This document shows, one piece after another, positions 1 through 7,884 of a stretch of DNA of 64,000 nt. How positions within the stretch are numbered: position 1 is the stretch's first letter; every line of letters begins with the position of its first letter. The notes beneath the pieces were generated by a model that saw nothing but the letters and a program-made list of their open reading frames with translations, was not told the origin of the DNA and ran no database searches. The position numbers were made by a program, and so were the translations under genes. This DNA is from Cytophagales bacterium. GTDB lineage: Bacteria > Bacteroidota > Bacteroidia > Cytophagales > Cyclobacteriaceae. Location of the stretch: positions 46,608 through 110,607 of the forward strand of contig JADBYQ010000016.1 in assembly GCA_020402945.1 (NCBI GenBank), written 5' to 3'.

Positions 1-1104
1 GCAGATTTTGATATCGAACGAATCATTACCAGCATCGAGATAGAGGCAAATCAAAAAATCATCCCAAGCAAAACGTTGCTTCTCTTTGATGAAGTGCAAG
101 AGGCCGAAAAGGGGCTCACCGCTTTAAAATATTTCTATGAGCAGGCACCCGAATACTACATTATAGCAGCAGGTTCTCTGTTGGGTGTTTCGATGCAGAA
201 GCTGAACTCCTTTCCAGTGGGCAAAGTTGATTTTATAAAATTGCATCCACTAAGTTTTAAAGAGTTTCTGTTAAACCTTGGAGAAGAGAAACTTTATGAA
301 CAGTTAGCAGCAAGAAACTTCGAAGTATTGACGTTGTTTCACCAGAAACTAGTAGAGTATTTGCGCCTCTACTACTTTATTGGAGGAATGCCCGAGGTGG
401 TTGCTCACTACATCGAACATAAAAATATAGCAGCAGTTCGGGACATTCAGCAAAAAATACTGATAGGTTATGAAAACGATTTTGCAAAACATGCCCCTCA
501 TGAAATCATCCCCAGAATAAAACTAGTATGGAATTCTATTCTCAGCCAATTGGCCATGGAGAACAGGAAGTTTATGTATGGACAAATAAAAAAGGGCGCA
601 AGAGCCAAAGATTTTGAAATGGCCATAAATTGGTTAGTAGATGCAGGGCTTATTTTAAAAGTAAACAGAATAACAAAACCAACACTTCCACTAAATGCAT
701 ATATGGACATGGATGCATTTAAACTATTCCTTGTTGATATTGGTCTACTCAACGCGATGGGCAACTTAGACGCCAGAATATTACTCGAGAAAAATAGCAT
801 CCTCAAAGAGTACAAAGGCGCGCTGACCGAGCAATTCGTATCTCAACAGCTTACCATGGCACACCAACTATTTTACTGGACAGCCGAATCTTCCACTGCC
901 GAGATTGATTTTGTGCTGCAATACAAGAACGAAGCAATACCTATCGAAGTTAAAGCAGAAGAAAATTTGAAAGCCAAAAGCTTAAAAATATTCGTAGAGA
1001 AATTCAAAATCAAAACTGCCTTCCGTACTTCCATGAACAAGTACCGAGAGCAAGAGTGGCTCACGAATATACCCCTGTATGCGGTAGAGGAGATTTTAAC
1101 TTGA
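1..1104 (+). CDS. ATPase with C-terminal DUF4143 domain (5'-truncated)
   Basis: The reading frame is open from the first base, so the gene starts outside the window and the Walker A loop is not visible. About 25 residues in, LLLFDE gives a Walker B strand, followed by an AAA-like stretch with a sensor-type AAGSLLG. The C-terminal half fits the DUF4143 domain found with this ATPase type, including EIDFV then PIEVKAE, which resembles a PD-(D/E)XK nuclease core. Proteins of this kind are common in Bacteroidota and archaea; their biological role is not established. It is followed by an unrelated small membrane protein. Family assignment is firm; function is open. Confidence 0.85.
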   Translation, partial: ADFDIERIITSIEIEANQKIIPSKTLLLFDEVQEAEKGLTALKYFYEQAPEYYIIAAGSLLGVSMQKLNSFPVGKVDFIKLHPLSFKEFLLNLGEEKLYEQLAARNFEVLTLFHQKLVEYLRLYYFIGGMPEVVAHYIEHKNIAAVRDIQQKILIGYENDFAKHAPHEIIPRIKLVWNSILSQLAMENRKFMYGQIKKGARAKDFEMAINWLVDAGLILKVNRITKPTLPLNAYMDMDAFKLFLVDIGLLNAMGNLDARILLEKNSILKEYKGALTEQFVSQQLTMAHQLFYWTAESSTAEIDFVLQYKNEAIPIEVKAEENLKAKSLKIFVEKFKIKTAFRTSMNKYREQEWLTNIPLYAVEEILT

Positions 1105-1179
1105 GTCTAAAAAAATCCGTACAACCTTGGTTATACCGCGATAGTAAACATATGTTAGAGAATTCTTCTAGATTGAGTT

Positions 1180-1599
1180 ATGTCACCAATTTTTGTTCAG
1201 TTCATCCGAAAGCCCAAAGCAATTTTCTTAGTTGATGCACTAGGTGCATTTGCGACTGCCTCAATCTTGTTTTTAGTGCAATGGCGGTTCCGGGAATATT
1301 TTGGGATGCCTTGGGAGGTGCTTTCTTTGCTCTCCATGATTGCGTTCATTTTTGCGGTCTATTCTATTTCTTGCTTTTTGTTTCTAAATAAGAACTGGCG
1401 AATATTTTTGAAGGCAATCATAACTGCCAATTTGCTTTATTGTTGCTTGACAGCAGGGTTAATCATTTTTTACTATTCAACACTTGCGATTCTTGGGTTA
1501 ACATACTTCTTGGCTGAGATAGCCGTAATAGTGGGACTAGTATACATCGAATTTCAAACATTGAAGACATCGGTAACAAACATAAAGATGAACGCATAG
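1180..1599 (+). CDS. Small integral membrane protein, unknown function
   Basis: A 139-residue protein with about four hydrophobic segments (roughly residues 17-35, 45-68, 77-97 and 102-122) separated by short basic loops (RFRE, NKNWR), so it should sit in the inner membrane. I see no catalytic motif and do not recognise a family. The start is an ATG; no strong ribosome binding site precedes it, which is usual here. It runs convergently toward the hydrolase gene at 1642, 42 bases away, with no obvious terminator between them. Confidence 0.6.
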   Translation: MSPIFVQFIRKPKAIFLVDALGAFATASILFLVQWRFREYFGMPWEVLSLLSMIAFIFAVYSISCFLFLNKNWRIFLKAIITANLLYCCLTAGLIIFYYSTLAILGLTYFLAEIAVIVGLVYIEFQTLKTSVTNIKMNA

Positions 1600-1641
1600 A
1601 TAATTGCCTCAAGAAACCTCTGAACAATCAACTTCACTCTA

Positions 1642-2421
1642 CTACTTTCCTTTCAAAAAAGATTTGATATGGCCCTCAAATTCCTCCGGCTTTTCGATCA
1701 TGGGTACATGGCCACATTGGTCAATAAATTTGACTTGACTATTGGGAAGCAGGTCATGGAAATGAAGAGCGACCTCTGGCGAGCTGATCTTATCTTGTAA
1801 ACCCCATACCAACAAGACAGGTAACTGCAACCGTGCAACAAAGGATGATACGTTGCTATGAAGAGATGATTGCAGCAGCGAGGTGAGCGCAAACCGTTTT
1901 GGCGCATCTTGAACGAACTGATAAATTTCCTTTGCCAGACCTGTGGCGACTTCATCAGGATGATGAAAAGCAGTACGTACCTTGTCGTTGATAAAATCAA
2001 AACTGAAAGGAGAAATGGTACCAGAATCTGAAGTGATATCCTTGTCCAACAGGCCTGAACTACTTACCAACACGAGTTTATCAACAACTTCGGGGTGTTG
2101 GTTGGCATAGAATAAGGCGGTCTGCCCTCCCAACGCATGACCGACCAAAGTTACGCCAGAAAGCTGATGCCATTCTACGAAGTCGTGCAGCACTCTCACC
2201 AATTGTTTGATACTGGTCATCGACATGTGAGAGTCAAATAAAGGAAGCCGAGGGACAATCACACGGTATTCTTTGGATAGTGCTTCGACCACTGGTGCCC
2301 AAATTTTCAAATTGCCAAACAGACCATTTAGCAAAATCACGGGAGCACCTTCACCTTTGTCCACATAGGCCTGACTATAGACTGGTGTCAACGAGTGCTC
2401 AATATTTTTTATGCTACTCAT
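1642..2421 (-). CDS. Alpha/beta hydrolase-fold protein without nucleophile Ser
   Basis: A 259-residue alpha/beta hydrolase fold protein. The oxyanion region (LLNGLFGN, residues 30-37), the acid in VWGLQDK near residue 210 and the histidine in QCGHVPM near residue 238 are all in place. The nucleophile elbow, normally G-x-S-x-G, reads GHALG at residues 94-98, putting alanine 96 where the serine should be; the codon is an unambiguous gcg. The protein may therefore be non-hydrolytic or use another chemistry. From memory, RutD of E. coli also has GHALG here. No signal peptide is present, so it is cytoplasmic. It is transcribed after the lipoprotein gene at 2463. Confidence 0.85.
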   Translation of the reverse strand: MSSIKNIEHSLTPVYSQAYVDKGEGAPVILLNGLFGNLKIWAPVVEALSKEYRVIVPRLPLFDSHMSMTSIKQLVRVLHDFVEWHQLSGVTLVGHALGGQTALFYANQHPEVVDKLVLVSSSGLLDKDITSDSGTISPFSFDFINDKVRTAFHHPDEVATGLAKEIYQFVQDAPKRFALTSLLQSSLHSNVSSFVARLQLPVLLVWGLQDKISSPEVALHFHDLLPNSQVKFIDQCGHVPMIEKPEEFEGHIKSFLKGK

Positions 2422-2462
2422 ATTAAATGTATTTTTTATTCAACTGTCCAAGTCTATCAAGA

Positions 2463-3725
2463 TCAAATTCCATTTTGTTTGCCAATGGGTTCACTCAATA
2501 AACCATCCACCGTATCATTAAATTCTTTTAAAAATTCCTGATAGTATTTTCCGGTAGCAGGGCCACTATAACCCGTATGCACCTTTCGTACTCTTCCATT
2601 TTTATCTATAAAAATTGTTGTGGGAAATGAAAGAAATGTATTTAACTGCGGCAATTTCTCAGCCACTATTTTCTTATCAGCAATGCCGGCAAACAATACT
2701 TCATATTCTATCCCAAATCGTTTCTTGAAAGTGCCGATACGTTCTTTTGCAAAGTTAAAATCATCTTTGCGTTCAAACGAAAGTGTCAGCACCTCCACGC
2801 CTTTGCTTTTGTTTTCGTTATACCAGGGAGATAAGAATGACGCTTCATCCACGCAGTTGGGGCACCAGCTTCCCGAAACATTCAGCACCACTACTTTCCC
2901 TTTGTATCTTTCATCGGTCAACGAAACGGGTTCGCCTTTCAAATTGGGGAATGAAAATGTCAACCGCTCAAACCCGGGCTTTAAAAATGTGAGTGCGTAA
3001 GGGTCTGGCAGATGAGCGGTGTCGCTCTTTGTCGCTTCTAAAATAACTTTACCTCCGGGTGAGATAAACTCACCTTTTAGATGCACGCTATCGATAAGAG
3101 AGGCTTCAATTAAAGATGGATTCGATCCGCTGAAGGCAGATAATTTTAAATTTGTTCCATCAAGTACACCTTCCAGGTAACGGTAATCGCCTGTGGTTGT
3201 GAGAATTGTTCCCGTTACCCGGTTGCCCTTTTGTTCCAATAAACCAACGGTGTAGCGTGTCGATGGCTTGCCATCCCTCTCACTAATTAAATTTACCGAC
3301 CATTTGCCATTTACAGTGTGCGTTGACGTGGAGTCACCAACCGAAAAACGGTAGGTTTGATTGCGTGCCGCACTGAATGGAACACCTTGTTTTGCACTTT
3401 GATTTTTTCTCAAATATCCTTTCAGTGAATCGCCTTTTGCCTTACCAATAAGCACGGCATCATACACGTTGATCGGAATAACGACCGAATCACCTTTATA
3501 ATAAACGCTATCGAGTGACGCTTTTTCATCTGCATTAAGTAGCGAAACGCGCACCAATGCTGCCGTGTCATCTTCTACCACAAAGTTGAACGGCACCCGA
3601 TGCGTCTCCAACGCAAATTCTCCGCGCCATTTTCCTTCTTGTAGTTCATGATTTTCTGGTGAAGAGCATGAAGCTGCCAATGCTACAGCTGTGATTCCTA
3701 AAAGAAGATTTTTGATCGTTTTCAT
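2463..3725 (-). CDS. Lipoprotein with C-terminal TlpA/AhpC-type thioredoxin domain
   Basis: A lipoprotein of 420 residues. The signal peptide ends in a lipobox (LAASC, Cys20). Residues up to about 240 form a beta-rich region of unknown role. The C-terminal part, from about 265, is a TlpA/redoxin-like thioredoxin fold with the active-site motif WCPNC. Such proteins act outside the cytoplasmic membrane as thiol-disulfide reductants, often in cytochrome or disulfide maturation; the specific partner cannot be told. I start at ATG 3725, because the in-frame TTG two codons earlier is a weaker start and the signal peptide is complete from the ATG. Confidence 0.88.
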   Translation of the reverse strand: MKTIKNLLLGITAVALAASCSSPENHELQEGKWRGEFALETHRVPFNFVVEDDTAALVRVSLLNADEKASLDSVYYKGDSVVIPINVYDAVLIGKAKGDSLKGYLRKNQSAKQGVPFSAARNQTYRFSVGDSTSTHTVNGKWSVNLISERDGKPSTRYTVGLLEQKGNRVTGTILTTTGDYRYLEGVLDGTNLKLSAFSGSNPSLIEASLIDSVHLKGEFISPGGKVILEATKSDTAHLPDPYALTFLKPGFERLTFSFPNLKGEPVSLTDERYKGKVVVLNVSGSWCPNCVDEASFLSPWYNENKSKGVEVLTLSFERKDDFNFAKERIGTFKKRFGIEYEVLFAGIADKKIVAEKLPQLNTFLSFPTTIFIDKNGRVRKVHTGYSGPATGKYYQEFLKEFNDTVDGLLSEPIGKQNGI

Positions 3726-3784
3726 ATTCAATTTTTTTCAGTGTGGTCTCGAAGCCAGCACGTAGTGTCTGCGGTAGTTCTTCG

Positions 3785-3886
3785 TTAAGATTGCACCAAT
3801 AGCGAAAGAATCGTGGCTAAAAACAAAATAAAGTAAGGCAGGTAGGCCTGAAGACTAGCCCGATAAGAATGTAAAATGGTTTTCAT
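3785..3886 (-). CDS. Possible small membrane peptide (33 aa)
   Basis: A 33-codon open frame with ATG start in the 420-base gap between the YceI and lipoprotein genes. It has a short basic N-terminus, then a hydrophobic segment rich in Leu, Ile and Phe (about residues 14-32), so it could be a single-pass membrane peptide. The leader is AT-rich with no clear ribosome binding site. It matches no family I know, and the rest of the gap shows nothing else. Whether it is translated is uncertain. Confidence 0.3.
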   Translation of the reverse strand: MKTILHSYRASLQAYLPYFILFLATILSLLVQS

Positions 3887-4151
3887 GTTTGAATTATTTA
3901 ATTTTTTTAATGGTCGATAAGTCTGAAGAATACAAATACCTGTGCGGTTTGATCGAGACATCAAAAATCAAACTAACCTCAAATCCTTTTTTAGCTGTCT
4001 CATTAAATAAATTAATAGATGACCATAGCCATACTTCGCTCGAAAAGTTGACTTAGTCGCTAAGAACATTCGAGTAAGTGCACTCTTCAATTTACTTATC
4101 GTTTTATCATCTATGCCAAACATCTGTCTGACGCTGGCGTTCAACTATTTT

Positions 4152-4772
4152 TTAAGCTCCTGTTTGTAAAGCGGCCACTAACTTCAAATCCAATTCAAAA
4201 TCATCGTAAATAGCCTTGTCGCCCAGGTTGTCGAAAAAAGATTTGGAGCCATAGCGGATGTCAAACTTGGTACGATCCACCACAATCTTGGCGGTTGCAG
4301 TCAGTTTCTTTGAATCGTGAACGATGGTTGCCGGGAACTCTATTTCATTGGTCTTGCCTTTGATCGTGAGCTTGCCTTTTACGGTGAAGTCGTTGCCTGA
4401 TTTAGGAGTTACCGAACTGATAACAAATGTTGCTTGCGGAAACTTGGTAGTTCCAAAGAAATCATCAGACTTCAAATGACCGACCAATTTGGCATTGCCG
4501 TCCCTGTCAGCGATGTCGGTGACAGTTAGTGCGTTTAGGTCAATTTCGAAACTTCCTTCTTTCAGTAATTTACCATCGCTGACCAACTCACCAGCGGAAA
4601 TTGGTACTGCACCCGCGTGTTGCCCTGTGATTTTTTTGCCAACCCAAGTAAGAGTACTCGCCTTCGTGTCTACTTTAAATTTGGAAGCCGGGGGCGGCAC
4701 AACAAAAGCGAGTAAAGCGAAGGTAGCGGCCATGGCCAGCGGAACGTAATTGAGATTGATTTTTGTTTTCAT
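4152..4772 (-). CDS. YceI-like domain periplasmic protein
   Basis: A 206-residue exported protein. A hydrophobic signal segment (residues 9-26) precedes a YceI-like lipocalin fold: FKVDTKASTLTWVGKKITGQH at the start, then the typical L.SDDFF...FP.ATF.I and G.LTIKG.T.E.EFPA strands. YceI proteins bind long isoprenoid or amphiphilic lipids in a hydrophobic tunnel; the ligand here is unknown. A carotenoid or quinone precursor would fit the window, but that is inference. The start ATG at 4772 gives a complete signal peptide. The gene lies downstream of the SAM-type riboswitch and polycysteine leader on the same strand. Confidence 0.9.
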   Translation of the reverse strand: MKTKINLNYVPLAMAATFALLAFVVPPPASKFKVDTKASTLTWVGKKITGQHAGAVPISAGELVSDGKLLKEGSFEIDLNALTVTDIADRDGNAKLVGHLKSDDFFGTTKFPQATFVISSVTPKSGNDFTVKGKLTIKGKTNEIEFPATIVHDSKKLTATAKIVVDRTKFDIRYGSKSFFDNLGDKAIYDDFELDLKLVAALQTGA

Positions 4773-4859
4773 GGTTTTTAATTGTTTGAGTTTAGAAATA
4801 TATAATTGGTTAAAAATTGGTTACGATATTCTTCCAAATCGCTTTGGAGAATCTGCTTA

Positions 4860-4938
4860 CAGAAGTAGTACTGCAAAGGGTATTAGCAACAGCAACACTT
4901 CTGCTTAGCAGAAGTGGCCTCACAAACAAGAGTTTGTG
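4860..4938 (-). promoter_or_regulatory. Tandem hairpins with alternative pairing at leader end
   Basis: Two perfect inverted repeats lie in the last part of the polycysteine leader: a 7-bp stem (4921-4927 with 4932-4938, loop of 4) and a 9-bp stem (4896-4904 with 4908-4916, loop of 3). A second copy of CAGAAGT at 4860-4866, past the leader stop codon, could pair with 4897-4903 in place of the 4909-4915 copy. This gives two mutually exclusive structures around the four Cys codons, the layout of a translation-dependent attenuator. No T-run follows, so termination is not shown. Confidence 0.4.
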
Positions 4939-4996
4939 CTAAGCTGAAATTCCGGTTGAGAATCAGAATGAAGAGAGATGTGTTTCTTTTTTTCAT
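4883..4996 (-). CDS. Leader peptide ending in four cysteines (37 aa)
   Basis: A 37-codon frame starting with ATG at 4996, nine bases after the 3' strand of the riboswitch P1 helix, and ending ...AKQKCCCC with codons tgt-tgc-tgt-tgc before taa. The body has a hydrophobic stretch (residues 8-13) and resembles no enzyme. Its position directly after a SAM-I-type aptamer and its run of four Cys codons suggest a leader peptide whose translation senses cysteine supply, or a SAM-controlled thiol-rich microprotein. The next gene on this strand is yceI, 110 bases downstream. The reading frame and sequence are certain; expression is inferred. Confidence 0.55.
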   Translation of the reverse strand: MKKRNTSLFILILNRNFSLAQTLVCEATSAKQKCCCC

Positions 4997-5005
4997 ATTC
5001 ATTTC

Positions 5006-5117
5006 ATTTATAGTTCCCGTCTATTGACGGACAGCTTTTGGCACTTATTCAAAAAATTGAATTTTTAAAAGTTGCCAGAGGTTCTTCGAGCCTGTCTCTC
5101 CCCCCTTCTTTATAAAT
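5006..5117 (-). promoter_or_regulatory. SAM-I-type riboswitch (minus strand)
   Basis: Read on the minus strand, the RNA has the SAM-I core: GAGAGACAGGCTCG, then AAGAACCTCTGGCAAC, matching the kink-turn consensus GGGACTGGCCCGATGAAACCCGGCAACC with few changes. P3 is an AU-rich hairpin closed by ACTT/AAGT. The joining strand AAGTGCCAAA follows, then a P4 hairpin CCGTC-AATA-GACGG. P1 is ATTTAT (5117-5112) with ATAAAT (5011-5006). All pieces come in SAM-I order. P1 ends nine bases before the leader peptide ATG, so SAM binding would probably block or free translation initiation. No terminator is seen between the aptamer and the ATG. Confidence 0.75.
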
Positions 5118-5151
5118 CTGATGCAAACATGGAACATTTTTATTACTCTAC

Positions 5152-5159
5152 CAAAATTA
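5152..5159 (-). promoter_or_regulatory. Candidate promoter -7 element for the riboswitch leader
   Basis: TAATTTTG on the minus strand matches the Bacteroidota -7 consensus TAnnTTTG and lies about 35 bases upstream of the P1 helix of the minus-strand riboswitch. No TTG is found at the expected -33 spacing, so the match is partial. Confidence 0.4.
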
Positions 5160-5164
5160 TAGAC

Positions 5165-5172
5165 TATATTTG
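5165..5172 (+). promoter_or_regulatory. Candidate promoter -7 element for the PhyH-like gene
   Basis: TATATTTG matches TAnnTTTG and lies 80 bases upstream of the ATG at 5253. It nearly abuts the divergent minus-strand element at 5152-5159, so the two transcripts would start back to back. No clear -33 TTG is present. Confidence 0.4.
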
Positions 5173-5252
5173 TAAAAATATTTTTGAACCGCTTCAAAAG
5201 TGGCTCTACTGATATTATTAAGAGGATTTATAAGATTTAATACGGCATCGTT

Positions 5253-6059
5253 ATGTTAAATGACTACAAAAAATTCCTAATAGGAGACACTATTACAATA
5301 GAGCAACAGGAATTTTTCAACCAGTTTGGATTTATTCACTTTGAGAATTTCATTCCAGCGCATGCGGTAGAAACAATTATACAAGCCTCGCTGGAAGTAC
5401 AACAAAAGTGGGTCAGTCAAGGAATTACTAAGATCAATGGCGTGCCCATTAAATATGGAGTTGACTTGGATGGCTCACCGATTGTGCAACGCTTTGCTTT
5501 TATCAACCAGCACCATGCAACACTTTCAGAGTTTTTGTTGGATCCTCGATTTTCTACGTTGTTGGAACTGGCTGGCCCCGGGGCACGACTTGGAACAGAA
5601 GAGAAAGATGGAATGGTATTTAATCATTATGTAAACAGCGAAGGAAGCCAATTCACCCAAATGGGTTGGCATGTAGACGGACTGCGCGATATTTTTTATG
5701 GATTAAAACTAAGTCCGATGCTCAATGTAGGCATCCACCTGAGCAACCTTAAGCCAGAAAATGGGGGGCTGAGGCTGATACCTGGAACCCATAAACAGGG
5801 GCTGAAAAGCATGTTATTCCGGAAAGCTCATTTCATAAACAATGAAGTAGACTCAGAAGAGGTAGCCGTCATTCCAAAGGCCGGTGACCTAACCATTCAT
5901 GATGGACGACTTTGGCATCGCGTGGCAAAGTCATCGGTAATAGGTGAAGAAAGCAGAAGGCGCGTGATCTATATCCCTATAGTGACCGGCAAGTACGAGC
6001 CAAAAAATGAAAACAGTCCTACGCAGCTTTACCAACGCTTTGCTGGCCTTGTGAAATAA
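5253..6059 (+). CDS. Phytanoyl-CoA dioxygenase (PhyH) family protein
   Basis: A 268-residue Fe(II)/2-oxoglutarate-dependent oxygenase of the PhyH family. The iron ligands are visible: H-x-D in GWHVDGLRD near residue 140, and the distal His in the IHDGRLWHRVA segment near 220-225. An Arg for 2-oxoglutarate follows in SRRRVIYIP. The N-terminal FNQFGFIHFENF is typical of the family. Members hydroxylate lipids, amino acids or natural products, and the substrate here cannot be read off. It is cytoplasmic, with no signal peptide. It is the first gene of a plus-strand run and is followed by tRNA-Cys. Confidence 0.9.
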   Translation: MLNDYKKFLIGDTITIEQQEFFNQFGFIHFENFIPAHAVETIIQASLEVQQKWVSQGITKINGVPIKYGVDLDGSPIVQRFAFINQHHATLSEFLLDPRFSTLLELAGPGARLGTEEKDGMVFNHYVNSEGSQFTQMGWHVDGLRDIFYGLKLSPMLNVGIHLSNLKPENGGLRLIPGTHKQGLKSMLFRKAHFINNEVDSEEVAVIPKAGDLTIHDGRLWHRVAKSSVIGEESRRRVIYIPIVTGKYEPKNENSPTQLYQRFAGLVK

Positions 6060-6068
6060 CGAAGATTT

Positions 6069-6139
6069 AGTCTCGTGGCCGAGAGGCGAGGCAGAGCTCT
6101 GCAAAAGCTCTTACAGCGGTTCGAATCCGCTCGAGACGT
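6069..6139 (+). tRNA. tRNA-Cys (anticodon GCA)
   Basis: A 71-nt cloverleaf. The acceptor pairs GTCTCG (6070-6075) with CGAGAC (6132-6137). The D arm is GCC/GGC, the anticodon stem GAGCT/AGCTC with loop CTGCAAA (anticodon GCA), the variable loop is short, and the T arm is AGCGG-TTCGAAT-CCGCT. U73, the cysteine discriminator base, is present at 6139. The CCA end is not encoded. The 1-72 pair would be A-G, a mismatch; 6069 may simply be the first base of an unusual acceptor. Confidence 0.92.
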
Positions 6140-6177
6140 CAAATTGATAATTACTTTTTAAAAATTGTATTATTTCG

Positions 6178-7407
6178 ATGCCGACTTATTTAAATCCCAT
6201 CGCCTTTATTATCCCTGCCTTCTTTGCCTTCTTTGGTCTAGAATATTTAATTGCCAAGCAGCGAAAAAAGGAAATGCTTTTCAATTATGAGGGTTCCATC
6301 GCCAACCTGTCGGTTGGGATTGCCGAGCGTTTGTTGAACCTGTTTATCACAGGAAGTTTCTATTCCCTGTATTATTATGTGTATGAACATTTTTCGTTTT
6401 TCAAATTGTCAACTAGCTGGTGGATGTGGGTCATTTTATTTTTAGCAACTGATTTTGTGTGGTATTGGTATCATCGATTGGGTCATGAAGTGAATCTTTT
6501 CTGGGGTGCACATATCGTCCACCACCAAAGCGAAGAATTCAATTACACCGTCTCAGCTCGCATTACCACACTACAGTCCTTCATTCGCAATACGTTCTGG
6601 ATTGTTTTGCCGCTTGTTGGTTTTCATCCCGCGATGGTGATAGCTATTTTGGTAGTACATGGTACCTATTCATTTTTCACACATACCCAGATGGTTGGGA
6701 AATTAGGCTGGGCAGAACATATCTTTATTACACCATCGCACCACGGTGTACACCACGCATCCAACGAAAAATACCTGGATAAAAACTACGGTGACATTTT
6801 TGTTTTTTGGGACAAACTGTTCGGAACGTTTCAGGCTGAAGTGGAGAAACCTGTATATGGCCTTACCCATCCGTTGAAAAGCAAAAGTTTCTTATGGCAA
6901 CATTTTCATTATTATTTCGAATTGGCTGAGGCGTGTAGGCGCTGTGGATCCATTTGGCAGGCTGTAAAAATCATCCTCGGCAAGCCCGCTCATCTGAATC
7001 CAGACTTACGTCCATTTTTGGAGAGGAAATGGCTTCCCAAAAAAGTTGCGTTTAAATCTTCACTCCGTTTCAAAATTTATTTAAATGCGCAACTAGTAAC
7101 CAGCCTTACAATGCTTTTCGTATTTACTTTGCTATTTGGCACTTTGAACATTTATGAAAAGACATTCTTTGTTTCTTTCATTTTAACTACGCTTATCAAT
7201 TGTGGGGCTCTTTTAGAGCAACAAAAGTGGGTTTACCAAATTGAAATTGGTAGACTATTTATCCTGATAGCCTTCGTTTGCATAACACAGCAAAATTTGT
7301 GGTTTTTTATTTTCGGATCAGCGGCCGTGCTATTCGTTTCCATGCTTGAGTCCGTAAAGGTTTTTTATTTTCGATTTATTTACCACCAGGAAGACCTTGT
7401 AACTTAA
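6178..7407 (+). CDS. Fatty acid hydroxylase/sterol desaturase family membrane protein
   Basis: A 409-residue integral membrane protein of the fatty acid hydroxylase superfamily. The di-iron histidine boxes are complete: HRLGHE (near residue 100), HIVHHQSEEFN (near 112) and HHGVHHASN (near 195). Several transmembrane segments lie before and after the box region, with about four more in the C-terminal 120 residues, as in alkylglycerol monooxygenase-like proteins. It should oxidise an alkyl chain in the membrane; the substrate is unknown. The gene starts 38 bases after the tRNA, and the two secreted-protein genes that follow are closely spaced. Confidence 0.9.
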   Translation: MPTYLNPIAFIIPAFFAFFGLEYLIAKQRKKEMLFNYEGSIANLSVGIAERLLNLFITGSFYSLYYYVYEHFSFFKLSTSWWMWVILFLATDFVWYWYHRLGHEVNLFWGAHIVHHQSEEFNYTVSARITTLQSFIRNTFWIVLPLVGFHPAMVIAILVVHGTYSFFTHTQMVGKLGWAEHIFITPSHHGVHHASNEKYLDKNYGDIFVFWDKLFGTFQAEVEKPVYGLTHPLKSKSFLWQHFHYYFELAEACRRCGSIWQAVKIILGKPAHLNPDLRPFLERKWLPKKVAFKSSLRFKIYLNAQLVTSLTMLFVFTLLFGTLNIYEKTFFVSFILTTLINCGALLEQQKWVYQIEIGRLFILIAFVCITQQNLWFFIFGSAAVLFVSMLESVKVFYFRFIYHQEDLVT

Positions 7408-7437
7408 CTAGTTCCCATCAATCTAATCCGTACAATC

Positions 7438-7875
7438 ATGAAACAGATACTATTTATTTTTTGCTTTTTTTCCTTTGGATTGCATTACAACAGTAGCGCA
7501 CAGAATCCCAAAGACGAAACGTTCACTATCGAAAACTACTATAAAGTAAAGTGGGGCTTCGCTGAGGAATTTCTTTCGCTCTATAAGAAAAACCACTACC
7601 AGCTTTTGAAAAAGGCACAGGAAAAGGGCGATCTTATCGCCATTCAAATCGAGAAGTCCAGGCAACATGCTTCAGAAGAAAGCCGATGGGACTACCGGGT
7701 AACTTTAGTCTTCAAGAATGTTCAGGCAGCCTTTGACCCAAACCTGACAGAGCCCTACAAAAAGGCGCTCTATCCCGACCTTGACAAATTAAAGAAAGAC
7801 GAACAGCGCAGGTTTGAGATTTTGTTAGCACATTGGGACGTAGAAGTTCAATCCATAGATCCCGACAAACCTTAA
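7438..7875 (+). CDS. Secreted protein of unknown function
   Basis: A 145-residue protein with a clear signal peptide (hydrophobic residues 4-17, cleavage probably after SSA at 20-22). The mature part is charged, with many Lys and Glu residues. It holds a YYKVKWGFAEEF segment and a C-terminal helix rich in K and E (about residues 115-135). It resembles ligand-binding ferredoxin-like stress proteins in layout, but I cannot name a family. It is 30 bases after the hydroxylase-like gene and 9 bases before the CpeT-like gene, so the three probably form one transcript. Confidence 0.65.
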   Translation: MKQILFIFCFFSFGLHYNSSAQNPKDETFTIENYYKVKWGFAEEFLSLYKKNHYQLLKKAQEKGDLIAIQIEKSRQHASEESRWDYRVTLVFKNVQAAFDPNLTEPYKKALYPDLDKLKKDEQRRFEILLAHWDVEVQSIDPDKP

Positions 7876-7884
7876 AATTTCCTG

